Source: Acidobacteriota bacterium (GTDB lineage Bacteria > Acidobacteriota > Terriglobia > Bryobacterales > JACQDG01). From it: a stretch of 18,318 nucleotides of DNA. Within the stretch, counting starts at the first letter, position 1, and each line of letters begins with the position of its first letter. The translations under genes and the position numbers were made by a program. The notes under the pieces were generated by a model that saw only the letters and a program-made list of their open reading frames with translations, made no database searches and was not told the origin of the DNA. Where the stretch lies: assembly GCA_016201195.1 (NCBI GenBank), contig JACQDI010000377.1, positions 1 through 18,318 on the forward strand. The letters run 5' to 3'. Positions 1-6,562 of this stretch are shown one piece after another.

Positions 1-49
1 GGAAGAGGACGAGGAAACTGCCGGGGACGACGACCAGGGGGAAGCGTAG
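1..49 (+). CDS. C-terminal acidic tail of an unknown protein (partial)
   Basis: Frame 2 is open from the window edge to a TAG at 47-49 and encodes 15 residues rich in Glu and Asp (EEDEETAGDDDQGEA). Such tails occur on many phage and plasmid proteins, so no function can be given. The low-complexity acidic composition and the stop just before the next gene are the only support. Confidence 0.3.
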   Translation, partial: EEDEETAGDDDQGEA

Positions 50-51
50 CG

Positions 52-68
52 CCGGCCTGCGGGGCCGG
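52..68 (+). other. GC-only hairpin directly before a start codon
   Basis: CCGGCC at 52-57 and GGCCGG at 63-68 form a perfect 6-bp stem around a 5-base loop. It ends on the base before the ATG at 69 and covers the place where a ribosome binding site should be. It has no T-run, so a standard terminator is unlikely. It may end the upstream gene or mask the start of the next one. Confidence 0.4.
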
Positions 69-529
69 ATGGCGCAAGCCCGCTGACCAGATCACCGACC
101 GCGCCCACCGCTACCGCGCCCAGCAGTGCATCCCGCCCGACCCGCGCGAGTGCGAGGAGTGCGGCTCGACTCGCTTTCTGACCGTCGACCACCGCGACGG
201 CGACGAGCAGAACGACGCGCCCGGCAATTTGCGGTGGCTATGCAAGTCGTGTAACACCCACCCGGCTGGGGCTTGCGATGGCGCGGGCCGGTCAGGGCCG
301 GCGCACCCGCCAGTACAATCCGCCGGCGACCGGGGCGGCCAGCCTGGGCGAGTACGTCTCTGCTCTGCGGATCCTCAAAGGCGACCTGGAGGGCGACTTC
401 GAGAAAGCGCGTGCGACGATCCACAACACGCCCGCGTCGAGGCGGTCGGAATTCGCCAAGGAAATCTGGAGAAGGCGCACACGCGGCGGCTCCGGCTTGG
501 AGCTGGTGCGGATGCTGACGGGAGGATGA
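69..529 (+). pseudogene. HNH-endonuclease-like protein, frameshifted
   Basis: A zinc-ribbon HNH-type core is readable in frame 1: CEEC at 151-162, the DHRDGDEQN active-site-like segment from about 187, NLRW, then CKSC at 241-252. The C-terminal half, from RLGLAMARAGQGRRTRQYNP through an SRRSEFAKEIWRRR segment to a TGA at 527-529, continues in frame 2. The switch lies at about 253-265, in the C-rich stretch after CKSCNT, and fits a one-base insertion. The only ATG nearby (69) is in frame 3 and gives MAQAR before a stop, so a second one-base insertion near 80-86 is also likely; frame 1 itself has no usable start. Small proteins of this layout are, to my recollection, common beside acidobacterial mobile elements. 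A nuclease role is inferred only from the HNH-like residues, and the copy is probably inactive. Confidence 0.65.
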
Positions 530-551
530 CGGGCCGTCCTGCGGAACCGGG

Positions 552-989
552 CTATCGTCGGTCGGATGATCCAGGGACGGCAACGCGGGCGTGGTCTGTG
601 ATGTGTACAGGATCGATTGGCTTCAAAAGCTTGACGTCATCCGTGCCCTGTTCTGGGGCGACCCAACTGAATACCCTCTTCGTTGTCAAAGTGCCCATCC
701 ACCACTCGGCCTTGACGTAGTACTCACGACCCGACTCCACCTTGACCTTGACGTGATACTCCGTGCGCTTGTCGGAGATGAAGTGTTCGCCGGGAGCAAT
801 CTTGGCAGCGAAGAACCGTCCGTATGGCAACCTGGCGAGTGGTTGGCCGTCGCAGAGGACCGTGAGCTCATGACCCCTGACGCTGTGGCTTCCTGTGGGC
901 CGGTAGACGTAGACAGTGGCAGGTGCTTGCTGCGGCGCTTGCGCGCTACCAACAATCAGCCCCAAAAGCAGCGGGACAGTTAGGCGCAT
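552..989 (-). CDS. Exported DUF2846-like protein
   Basis: The 145-residue protein starts with a clear signal peptide (MRLTVPLLLGLIVGSAQA, cleavage after about residue 18). The mature part has the small beta-rich pattern of DUF2846 proteins: ATVYVYRP near its start, then a segment on how a value is displayed (CDGQPLARLPYGRFFA), and KVESGREYYVKAEWW in the middle. There is no lipobox Cys at the cleavage site, so it is predicted to be periplasmic or secreted rather than a lipoprotein. I chose the ATG at 989 over an upstream ATG at 1040 because it puts the signal peptide at the N-terminus and has GAAGG just upstream. It converges on the HNH pseudogene with a 22-base gap and diverges from the HTH pseudogene. 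Its function is unknown. It is probably cargo of the element. Confidence 0.75.
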   Translation of the reverse strand: MRLTVPLLLGLIVGSAQAPQQAPATVYVYRPTGSHSVRGHELTVLCDGQPLARLPYGRFFAAKIAPGEHFISDKRTEYHVKVKVESGREYYVKAEWWMGTLTTKRVFSWVAPEQGTDDVKLLKPIDPVHITDHARVAVPGSSDRR

Positions 990-1031
990 GACCTTCAAAG
1001 GATACCACCGCTGCAAGCGCCAGAGTAGGCT

Positions 1032-1120
1032 GAAAACCATACCGAAACCCGCGCGCGAAAACCGCCAATCCGTGTCGAAAACCGTGCGAAGAGTGGAAAA
1101 ACTGTACGGAATTCGGTATG
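1032..1120. promoter_or_regulatory. Operator-like repeats in a divergent intergenic region
   Basis: CGAAAACCG occurs twice, at 1056-1064 and 1076-1084, with starts 20 bases apart (about two helical turns), and related GAAAACC or GAAACC cores lie at 1032-1038 and 1044-1049. A 9-bp inverted repeat, CATACCGAA at 1038-1046 and TTCGGTATG at 1112-1120, flanks them. The region separates the DUF2846-like gene (minus) from the MerR-type HTH pseudogene (plus), whose start is at 1147. Binding by that HTH protein or by another element regulator is plausible but only inferred. Confidence 0.35.
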
Positions 1121-1146
1121 TTTTGGTTCAGGGGGGAAATCCTCTT

Positions 1147-2596
1147 ATGCGGACTGATTTGTTTTACACGACCGGGCAAGCCGCTCGGGAACTGGACACG
1201 TCCCCGGCGGCACTCCGTTCCCTGTGCTCCTCGGGAGCGATCGACCACAAGACCACGGAGGGCGGCCAGTACCGGATTTCAAAGGCCGTTTTGGAGCAAT
1301 TGAAACGAGATGGCTTGCCATCCGTCCCGCGTCCGCTGCCCGATGAAGGCGGCTCGCGTCCACCAAAGAAGAACGCCGGCCGAGAACAACAGCTCGCCCC
1401 GCCATCCAACGCCGTTGCCGAGTCCGCCGACGCAGCCATGATGAGCGGCCACCACCTACAGGTCGCACGGAATCAGGTTGAGCTGCTCCGGGCGAAAAAG
1501 GAAGCCACCGAGAGGAACGCCAACGCCAGCGAATGGCCGAGGCAGCCGCCGAACGGGAGCGACGAGAGCAGGCCGAGGCCGCACGGCAGCGCCAGGAGTG
1601 GGCCGACCGATGGCTCGATTACGCTCTGCGCTCCATGTCCTGGGATGCCCCGCAGGAGACCAGGCTGGACGTGCGCCGGGCTGTGGAAGAAACCCTCGCG
1701 ACGCTCTCCCCACCTCAGCCCAGTGATTCACCTCCCGTCCCGACGACGCCATCGAGAAAGCGCTCGCGCCTTGGAGGCGCAGCAAGGAAGTCGAAAAGGC
1801 CATCGAGGCAGCGCTACCATTCGACCTGAAGTACAGATCGGAGTGCGCCGCACTGAAGCACCGCGCGATCCAGGCGGCCCGCCGCGAGATCGGTGATGCC
1901 GCCACTTACGCGGAGATGGAGTCTGCGGCCCGTGAGGCCATGCAGCCGATCATTCGAGGATTCGAGCATGAGCAGGCGTGCAAGGAAGCGCTCTCCTCGG
2001 TGGCGCTCAAACTCCACGGCGAGACCACCGAGGAGTGCGAGGAGGCCACGGCGGCGGCCGAGACAGCTCTTGAATCCCTGCCCGTTGGGGCAAGCCGCCG
2101 TGAGATGGAGCGCGAGAGAGACGGGGTGCTGGCACCGATCCAGGCCCGCATTGACACACGCCGCCAGCGGGAGCAAGACCAGGCCAGGCGCCAAGACGTA
2201 TTGAGCGAGATCTCCTGGAAGCTACCCTGGGGCTTGCCTGAGGACGAGAAGCAGGAAGCGCTAGAAGCCGCCCGGAAGGCGATTGCCAAGCTGCCCGAGG
2301 GCACGGCCCGATCAGAGCTTGAACGGGTGCGGGACAAGGCGATTCAGCCCTTCCTCGACGACCATGCCCGGCGGGAGAAGAAGGCGCGATTGATTGAACC
2401 CGGCTTGCGGGAGATCTACCCGTACCTGCTGAAGCTGGAGCGGGGATGGGAATTCGATAAAAGCGCCTGGACGCTGGACGATGAACTGAAACCGACCATT
2501 CGCGAGGCGCTTGAGGAGGAGCTGGAGGGCGACGAATCGGCCGAGCAGGTCGCCGGCCTGGTCCGGCGGCTGGTGCGGGAGGAGCTGCGCCTTTAG
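1147..2596 (+). pseudogene. MerR-type HTH plus long coiled-coil protein, two frameshifts
   Basis: The ATG at 1147 follows a G-rich site (caggggggaa). The first residues, DLFYTTGQAARELDTSPAAL then LRSLCSSGAI and GGQYRI, form a MerR/excisionase-like winged HTH. Frame 1 then reads a linker to about 1500. The protein continues in frame 3 as a charged coiled coil (AERERREQAEAARQRQEWAD, LDYALRSM, DVRRAVEETLATL), and after about 1727 in frame 2 (DDAIEKALAPWRRSKEVEKA onward) to the TAG at 2594-2596. Frame 2 has a stop at 1724-1726, so the second switch must fall between 1727 and about 1741. Each switch is equivalent to one lost base. Repaired, the product would be about 483 residues. I recall intact homologues in other acidobacteria as hypothetical proteins. 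The 3' part (ATG at 1916) could still give a 226-residue fragment. Confidence 0.75.
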
Positions 2597-2631
2597 CAAC
2601 CCAGCTTCCGGGGCAGCCTGGACAGGGTTCT

Positions 2632-2898
2632 TCACTTTATAAGCTTGAGTCTCCGCAAATCGTTATCCATCCACCCAATGTCGGCAAGCAGCGATTGAAG
2701 AAGCTTCGCCCCATAGGTTTTCCTGGGGTGGTAGTGGATGACAATTCGCCTCCTGCCGGAGCCTTCATGCTTGATAAAAGCGAGCGTGGCGCCTTTGCTG
2801 GAGGGGTCCTTCTCCCACCCGTCGTGTTGGAGCGCTCGGATGAGATCGTCGGCTGTGAGGTTCTTTAGCTGATTCCAGACATTTGGAGAGAAGGCCAT
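2632..2898 (-). CDS. hicA: HicA-like protein, probable mRNA interferase family
   Basis: This 88-residue protein has the HicA layout: an N-terminal helix (TADDLIRALQHDGWEKDPSS), then a strand pair, GRRRIVIHYHP, and a helix ending LLQSLLADIGW. HicA toxins cleave mRNA using a dsRBD-like fold. In classical HicA the catalytic His sits in a GSH motif after the first helix; here the aligned residues read GAT, although other His residues follow (KHEG, IHYHP). Whether it still cuts RNA is therefore uncertain. The start at 2898 lies inside the 3' end of the hicB-like gene (34-base overlap) and has no clear Shine-Dalgarno site, so translation is probably coupled. The order, antitoxin-like gene first, is the reverse of the common hicAB order. 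Confidence 0.7.
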   Translation of the reverse strand: MAFSPNVWNQLKNLTADDLIRALQHDGWEKDPSSKGATLAFIKHEGSGRRRIVIHYHPRKTYGAKLLQSLLADIGWMDNDLRRLKLIK

Positions 2899-3185
2899 TT
2901 GATCGTGACGCTGTGCAGGAAAGCGCCTTCTGGAACCACGGCGGGTTGTAGTTCGTGTATGCTGAGGTCGGGTCCTACGGGCAGGGGTTCTTGGTGCCGC
3001 GCCAGGGAGTCCAGGTACACGGCAACGGCCTGGTGGGCATTCTGAGCGGCCTCCGCTTCTGTCCTCCCGTCCACATGGAGCCCCTTCAGTGCGGGGGCGT
3101 AGGCGTGGAAGCGGTCGCCATCCGGCTCGACAACAATCGAGACGCGAAGCAGTAAAGCCGGCTTTCGCCCAAACAGATTCAGCAT
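2865..3185 (-). CDS. hicB: HicB-like antitoxin
   Basis: The 106-residue protein carries the HicB partial RNase H-like fold: a strand pair (VSIVVEPDGDRFHAYAPALK), GLHVDGRTEAEAAQNAHQAV and a helix with YLDSLARHQEPLPVG. HicB proteins bind and block HicA. I placed the start at 3185 (MLNLFGRK) because GAAAGGAGAT lies 5 to 10 bases upstream; a longer in-frame version to 3311 has no such site. No C-terminal HTH or ribbon-helix-helix is evident, so autoregulation by direct DNA binding is not obvious. Its start overlaps the stop of the upstream TPR gene by 7 bases and its end overlaps the hicA-like gene by 34, so the three look like one transcription unit. Confidence 0.75.
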   Translation of the reverse strand: MLNLFGRKPALLLRVSIVVEPDGDRFHAYAPALKGLHVDGRTEAEAAQNAHQAVAVYLDSLARHQEPLPVGPDLSIHELQPAVVPEGAFLHSVTIKWPSLQMSGIS

Positions 3186-4186
3186 GCCATATCTCCTTTC
3201 ATCATGCCAGGATGATCCCCTTCCTGAGCAATCGGCAGTCCCCAAGGGTAACCCGCCTTGGCGTTCAGCGCGCTGATACGTTGGCAGAGCTTCAATTGGT
3301 CCGATATCCACACCGTATCCGCGTGTTCCGGCCCGAGGACGTTTTGGGTGATAGCCAGCGCCTCTCGATAAACGGGGTCGGCTTGGGCAGCCTTGCCCTG
3401 TTCGCAGTAGAATTTGGCGAGATTGATGAGGCTAACCACAGCGTAGGCATCTCCTGTAGCCCAGACGTGAATGAGCGTACTGGGGCGAAGGCTGGCTGAG
3501 CCTTCGCAGAGCCCCTTGCTCGCACCCATCCTCCTCGCTGCCAGCTTTTGCAAGTAGCGCGCTTCGGCCTGGACGTACCAATTCTCATCCCGGTATCCGC
3601 TGCCACCCGCCGCGCGAATCCGGCGGACCAGATCAAGGAAAAGCTCGGCGTCTTCTGGCCCTCCCCTTTTCGCCGCGCAGTCAAGCTCCCGCTGGTCGGC
3701 GTTGCGCACCCACTCCCACCCGCGGCGCGAATGCCAATACCAGGATTCCAGCAATTCATCTAGGTTCGGCCGCCGCTTTAGGAGCTTGTAGTAGGTGGTG
3801 CGCACTGTCTCATCGACTTCGGTCACCCCCTCTCCCCAGTCTGACCGCCGGCCGCGTTTGCCCCGTCCCAGCCTGGAGCGGACGAAGCTGTACTCCGCAG
3901 TGCGCTCTGCGGCGCGCTGAATCGGCAGCCCGGCCCGGCGCCACCCGTGGACCAGAAGCGCGATCCGAAAATCGAAGTCCGAGCCGCGCAGCAAGGCTTT
4001 CCGCCCCTGGCCGCCGAACCCCCAAGCGACAAACATTCCGGGCATCGGCTTTTTTTGCCGGTGCCCCCGGCGGCCCGTCCGCTCGGCCACCCCGAGGCTC
4101 AGCCACAGGCCGAAAGTCTCCATTTCATCGGCAGTTAAGGTGAACTGGCCAGCCACGTCACCAATTATACACCGCGCCATCGGCAT
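3179..4186 (-). CDS. TPR-containing hypothetical protein
   Basis: This 335-residue protein is not a family I can name. Residues about 250 to 292 form a TPR-like unit (VVSLINLAKFYCEQGKAAQA, then YREALAITQNVLGPEHADTV) close to the kinesin-light-chain type. The N-terminal 170 residues are basic and rich in Arg, Trp and Tyr without a motif I recognise; one patch reads RSRLGRGKRGRRSD. There is no signal peptide, so it should be cytoplasmic. ATGs at 4186 and 4180 are both possible, and a TTG at 4198 would add four residues. It sits first in a leftward cluster whose next gene (hicB-like) overlaps its stop codon, and diverges from the HTH gene at 4220. The linkage suggests a shared role with the HicBA-like pair, but this is inference. 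Confidence 0.6.
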   Translation of the reverse strand: MPMARCIIGDVAGQFTLTADEMETFGLWLSLGVAERTGRRGHRQKKPMPGMFVAWGFGGQGRKALLRGSDFDFRIALLVHGWRRAGLPIQRAAERTAEYSFVRSRLGRGKRGRRSDWGEGVTEVDETVRTTYYKLLKRRPNLDELLESWYWHSRRGWEWVRNADQRELDCAAKRGGPEDAELFLDLVRRIRAAGGSGYRDENWYVQAEARYLQKLAARRMGASKGLCEGSASLRPSTLIHVWATGDAYAVVSLINLAKFYCEQGKAAQADPVYREALAITQNVLGPEHADTVWISDQLKLCQRISALNAKAGYPWGLPIAQEGDHPGMMKGDMAC

Positions 4187-4219
4187 TTGCGGCGACAATC
4201 ACGGCTGGGAGGTGCCCCA

Positions 4220-4453
4220 ATGAACGAGTTGAGGGAGCAGCGGCGCAGCCTGCGCATGAGCCAGGAGCGCCTGGCGCGCCGGGCCGGGATATTTCGCTAC
4301 AGGCTCGCCCTGGCAGAGCTGGGCGACGTCGAGCTCACGCCTGTCGAGGTCGAGCGGCTGGAATCGGCTCTGCGGCGCGAAGCTCGGCGGCTCCGGGAGG
4401 TGACCCTGGAGATCGAGCGCACGGCTTCAGCGGAGGCAATCGCGCGGAGTTGA
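4220..4453 (+). CDS. Small XRE-type HTH DNA-binding protein
   Basis: The 77-residue protein starts at the ATG at 4220 with GGGAGGTG at 4207-4214 as ribosome binding site. Residues about 3 to 40 read as a Cro/C1-type helix-turn-helix (LREQRRSLRMSQERLARRAG, then YRLALAELG), followed by VEVERLESALRREARRLREV, a likely dimerising helix. It diverges from the TPR-hicBA cluster with only 33 bases between the two start codons, so it may repress that cluster, the replication module downstream, or both. The stop TGA (4451-4453) overlaps a TTG that opens the next frame, suggesting an operon with the two genes that follow. Confidence 0.75.
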   Translation: MNELREQRRSLRMSQERLARRAGIFRYRLALAELGDVELTPVEVERLESALRREARRLREVTLEIERTASAEAIARS

Positions 4454-4518
4454 AAAACGCGGCGCGTCCGACCCCTCTTTCGACGGGGAAGGCCAGACGC
4501 GCCGAACAAGGAAAGATC

Positions 4519-4947
4519 GTGAGCGATTCCAACATACCACCAGCCGATAACCCCAGACAAGGGGCCGCAGACGGGATGAACTTCGTTTCAGCCCGGCGGC
4601 GGAAGCGCGACGATGTCGCCTTCGTTGCCTGCCGCGACTCACGGGCGGAGGCGGAGGCCGTGGCGCGCCGGTGCGGCGTGGACCTGTCCGGGCTGCTGAT
4701 CCTGTCGCGGAGGGACAACCCGAACCTTCGCAGCTTCGAGGACATCCTGGCGGTGCTGCCGCCCACGATCAAGCTGATCGTCTTGGATGACGTGGAGCAC
4801 CTCCTCGCGGAGGGGCGGAGGGACACGGCGACCGTGCGGGCGTTTCTGCTCGACCTGAAGCAGCGCTACCGACACAAGGGGTTTCACGTCCTCGCCACAA
4901 TGAGCGACGCGGGCGGCGATGGACTCCACGACGAGGTGCTGCGGTGA
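4519..4947 (+). CDS. Hypothetical protein with Walker B-like motif
   Basis: I start this gene at the GTG at 4519, which has AAGGA six bases upstream; the frame also opens with a TTG at 4450. The 142-residue product contains a strand-like KLIVLDDVEHLL that resembles a Walker B or Asp-box of RecA/AAA proteins, preceded by DVAFVACRDSRAEAEAVARR and followed by TATVRAFLLDLKQRYRHKGF and HVLATMSDAGG. No P-loop is visible upstream. It may be a degenerate or shortened RecA-fold partner of the helicase that follows. The last bases GTGA (4944-4947) are both its stop and the start of that helicase gene, so the two are translationally coupled. The exact function is unknown. Confidence 0.65.
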   Translation: MSDSNIPPADNPRQGAADGMNFVSARRRKRDDVAFVACRDSRAEAEAVARRCGVDLSGLLILSRRDNPNLRSFEDILAVLPPTIKLIVLDDVEHLLAEGRRDTATVRAFLLDLKQRYRHKGFHVLATMSDAGGDGLHDEVLR

Positions 4948-5846
4948 TCGATCCCGTCCTCAAATCAAAGTGGGCGATCCGCACACCAGGGGACTTGCGG
5001 CGGGCCTGTTCGAGTACCCCACGCAAATACCTGATCAACGACCTTATCCCCCAACAGTCGGTCGGGATCGTCGTCGGCGATTCGGGCTTGGGGAAAAGTC
5101 CGCTCCTTTACCAGGCCGCAATGTGTATTGCGGCGGGCCTGCCGTTCCTAGACCACGCTGTGCGTCAGACCTCTGTTCTATACCTGGATTTCGAGAATGG
5201 GCTCGGAGAGGTAGACGAGATCATGAGCGGGTTGGCTCGACCCCTGGGGCTTGTCGATGCGCCGGACGATCTGCTTCTGTGGAACGTCAACGACTGCTCG
5301 CCGAAATGGGGACAACCCGGCCATGGCCTCGAGGAGCTTATCTCCGACATACGGCCGGGCTTGGCAATCCTCGACCCGTTGAATGCCTGCTACCAGGATA
5401 TTGAGGAGAAGAACAGCCAGGCCGTCCGAATCCTCCAGCGATTCCGCAAGTATTGGTTTCTCCAGACCCGTGGGCCACGCGCGTTGATCAATGCCTGCGA
5501 CCTCCGGCTCGGGGTGGATAAGCCCGGCTCCAGTGCTGTGAACGCAGAAGTTGCACTCGTGCTGCGCGGCTTCCGACGAGTGCGCGGTGAGATACCGACG
5601 ACTTACCTGGCGCGGGTAGACGACGATGGAGACCCCCTGGGTTATCGCCGGATCACCGGGGCCGGCCTGCTCTTCAACCCGGATCAGCAGGCAGTCTTCG
5701 CCAAGCTTCCCGACTGCTTCCGCTTCAAGAACGCGCAACTGGCTTACGGCAAGGGCGCCCAGGCGACGACGGACTTCCTGAACAAGTGCATCAACGTCGG
5801 AATCCTGCGCCGAGCCGATCGTGGCTACGAAAAGGTAACGCTATGA
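4944..5846 (+). CDS. RepA-type AAA_25 helicase/ATPase
   Basis: The 300-residue protein has a Walker A, GDSGLGKS at residues 45-52 (Lys51), a strand with LYLDFENG, and a Walker B, GLAILDPL, with Asp144. This is the AAA_25/RepA hexameric helicase pattern, as in plasmid and satellite replication. The C-terminal part reads RGPRALINACDLRLGVD, EVALVLRGFRRVRGE, then a small winged-helix-like end. After the Walker B, related proteins usually have a conserved His-containing segment (an HHxRK-like motif on a strand); here QRFRK is followed at once by YWFLQTRG, so about 20 residues may be missing in frame. It starts at a GTG overlapping the upstream stop. A role in replicating the excised element is inferred from family and from the repeats just downstream. 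Confidence 0.75.
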   Translation: MIDPVLKSKWAIRTPGDLRRACSSTPRKYLINDLIPQQSVGIVVGDSGLGKSPLLYQAAMCIAAGLPFLDHAVRQTSVLYLDFENGLGEVDEIMSGLARPLGLVDAPDDLLLWNVNDCSPKWGQPGHGLEELISDIRPGLAILDPLNACYQDIEEKNSQAVRILQRFRKYWFLQTRGPRALINACDLRLGVDKPGSSAVNAEVALVLRGFRRVRGEIPTTYLARVDDDGDPLGYRRITGAGLLFNPDQQAVFAKLPDCFRFKNAQLAYGKGAQATTDFLNKCINVGILRRADRGYEKVTL

Positions 5847-5854
5847 GAACCACT

Positions 5855-6054
5855 GGAGTAAGCGGAGTATGGAAAGAACATCCCCTCTTTTCTACGAGTT
5901 GGCGCTCCGGCGTAGTCGGGCGGGCAGCGGAGTCACCGGAGCGACGGATGCCGGGTTCCCCATTGTACTCCGGTCACTCCGCCATACCCCGCAAGGGAGC
6001 GGAGTTATAACTTATTCATAAGAAAGGTACTTGCTCTCTTACTCCGCCCACTCC
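5855..6054. repeat. Four GGAGT-N4-GGAGT repeat pairs, iteron-like
   Basis: Between the helicase gene and the next ORF, GGAGT pairs separated by four bases (9-base step) occur on the plus strand at 5855-5868 and 5929-5942 (second half GGAGC), and as ACTCC pairs, thus on the minus strand, at 5967-5980 and 6041-6054. A single GGAGT is at 6001-6005. The two plus copies face the two minus copies. The 200-base stretch also has an A+T-richer patch near 6005-6025. Short repeats beside a RepA-type helicase are typical of iterons in an origin or of operator sites for a replication regulator. No initiator has been identified, so the origin role is inferred. Confidence 0.6.
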
Positions 6055-6080
6055 GGGACATTTCCCATCTTTGAGACGAA

Positions 6081-6209
6081 ATGCTGAACGGTCTCAGTCT
6101 CGACAGCATCGTAGCGGCCCTGGCCGACGCCGTGGCAGACCGCGTGGCCCAAAGGCTCGCCCAGGCCGGCAACGGCGCCGCGAATTGTATGGATGCCCGC
6201 CAACGGTGA
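6081..6209 (+). CDS. Small hypothetical protein (42 aa)
   Basis: An ATG at 6081 opens 42 codons ending in TGA at 6207-6209. The product, MLNGLSLDSIVAALADAVAD then RVAQRLAQAGNG, is one amphipathic helix with a hydrophobic heptad-like pattern. I recall this kind of N-terminus on HTH excisionase-like proteins of related elements, where it precedes the DNA-binding part; here the frame ends instead. It may be a complete small gene or the remnant of such a fusion. The following HTH frame overlaps it if the ATG at 6193 is used. Upstream, no strong ribosome site is visible (TTTGAGACGAA). Confidence 0.45.
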   Translation: MLNGLSLDSIVAALADAVADRVAQRLAQAGNGAANCMDARQR

Positions 6210-6519
6210 AAGAATGCCCCGCGCCGGCGCCAATCTCGAACAGAAGCAGAGATGGATGCGGGAGCAGCACGGCGAGAGGTCCGTGCAATCACTCTCACCG
6301 ATAGTGAGCGTCACCGAGCGCCACTACACTGTGGCGGAGATCGCCTCCATGTGGAATCTTGCGCCCGACACTGTACGGAGAATATTTGAGCGGGAGCCAG
6401 GTGTGTTGATGTTGGGCGAAACGAACGGCGGTAAAGGGAAGAGGAGGTACACGACCATCCGCATCCCTGAGAGCGTGGCGCAACGGGTGTACCGTCGGCG
6501 GCTGGTGGTGGGCGCGTAA
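6193..6519 (+). CDS. Excisionase-like HTH protein
   Basis: The conserved part begins near residue 41: TERHYTVAEIASMWNLAPDT then VRRIFEREPGVL, a MerR/excisionase-type HTH, followed by a strand wing KRRYTTIRIPESVAQRVYRR. Such proteins beside tyrosine integrases usually bind att-site DNA and direct excision, or regulate early genes. The start is uncertain: ATGs at 6193, 6214 and 6256 and a GTG at 6304 (just before the conserved part, giving 71 residues) are all in frame and none has a good ribosome site. The gene ends 43 bases before the next small gene, and a promoter lies in that gap. Assignment to recombination control is by context. Confidence 0.65.
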   Translation: MPANGERMPRAGANLEQKQRWMREQHGERSVQSLSPIVSVTERHYTVAEIASMWNLAPDTVRRIFEREPGVLMLGETNGGKGKRRYTTIRIPESVAQRVYRRRLVVGA

Positions 6520-6526
6520 ATTCGAC

Positions 6527-6556
6527 TTGACTTCTTATGCCAGCCCGCGCTAGTAT
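6527..6556 (+). promoter_or_regulatory. Sigma-70-type promoter for the integrase unit
   Basis: TTGACT at 6527-6532 and TAGTAT at 6551-6556 are spaced by 18 bases and resemble -35 and -10 boxes. They lie between the HTH stop codon and the small basic protein gene. The start point expected 6 to 8 bases after the -10 box coincides with the GTG at 6563, implying a leaderless mRNA for the small gene and then the integrase. Confidence 0.5.
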
Positions 6557-6562
6557 CACCTC

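Noticed and set aside
1..600. Left attachment site of the element
   Set aside because: I looked for a copy of the tRNA-Ser 3' end (GGTGGGATTCGAACCCAC) and found none, so no att site is claimed at this end.
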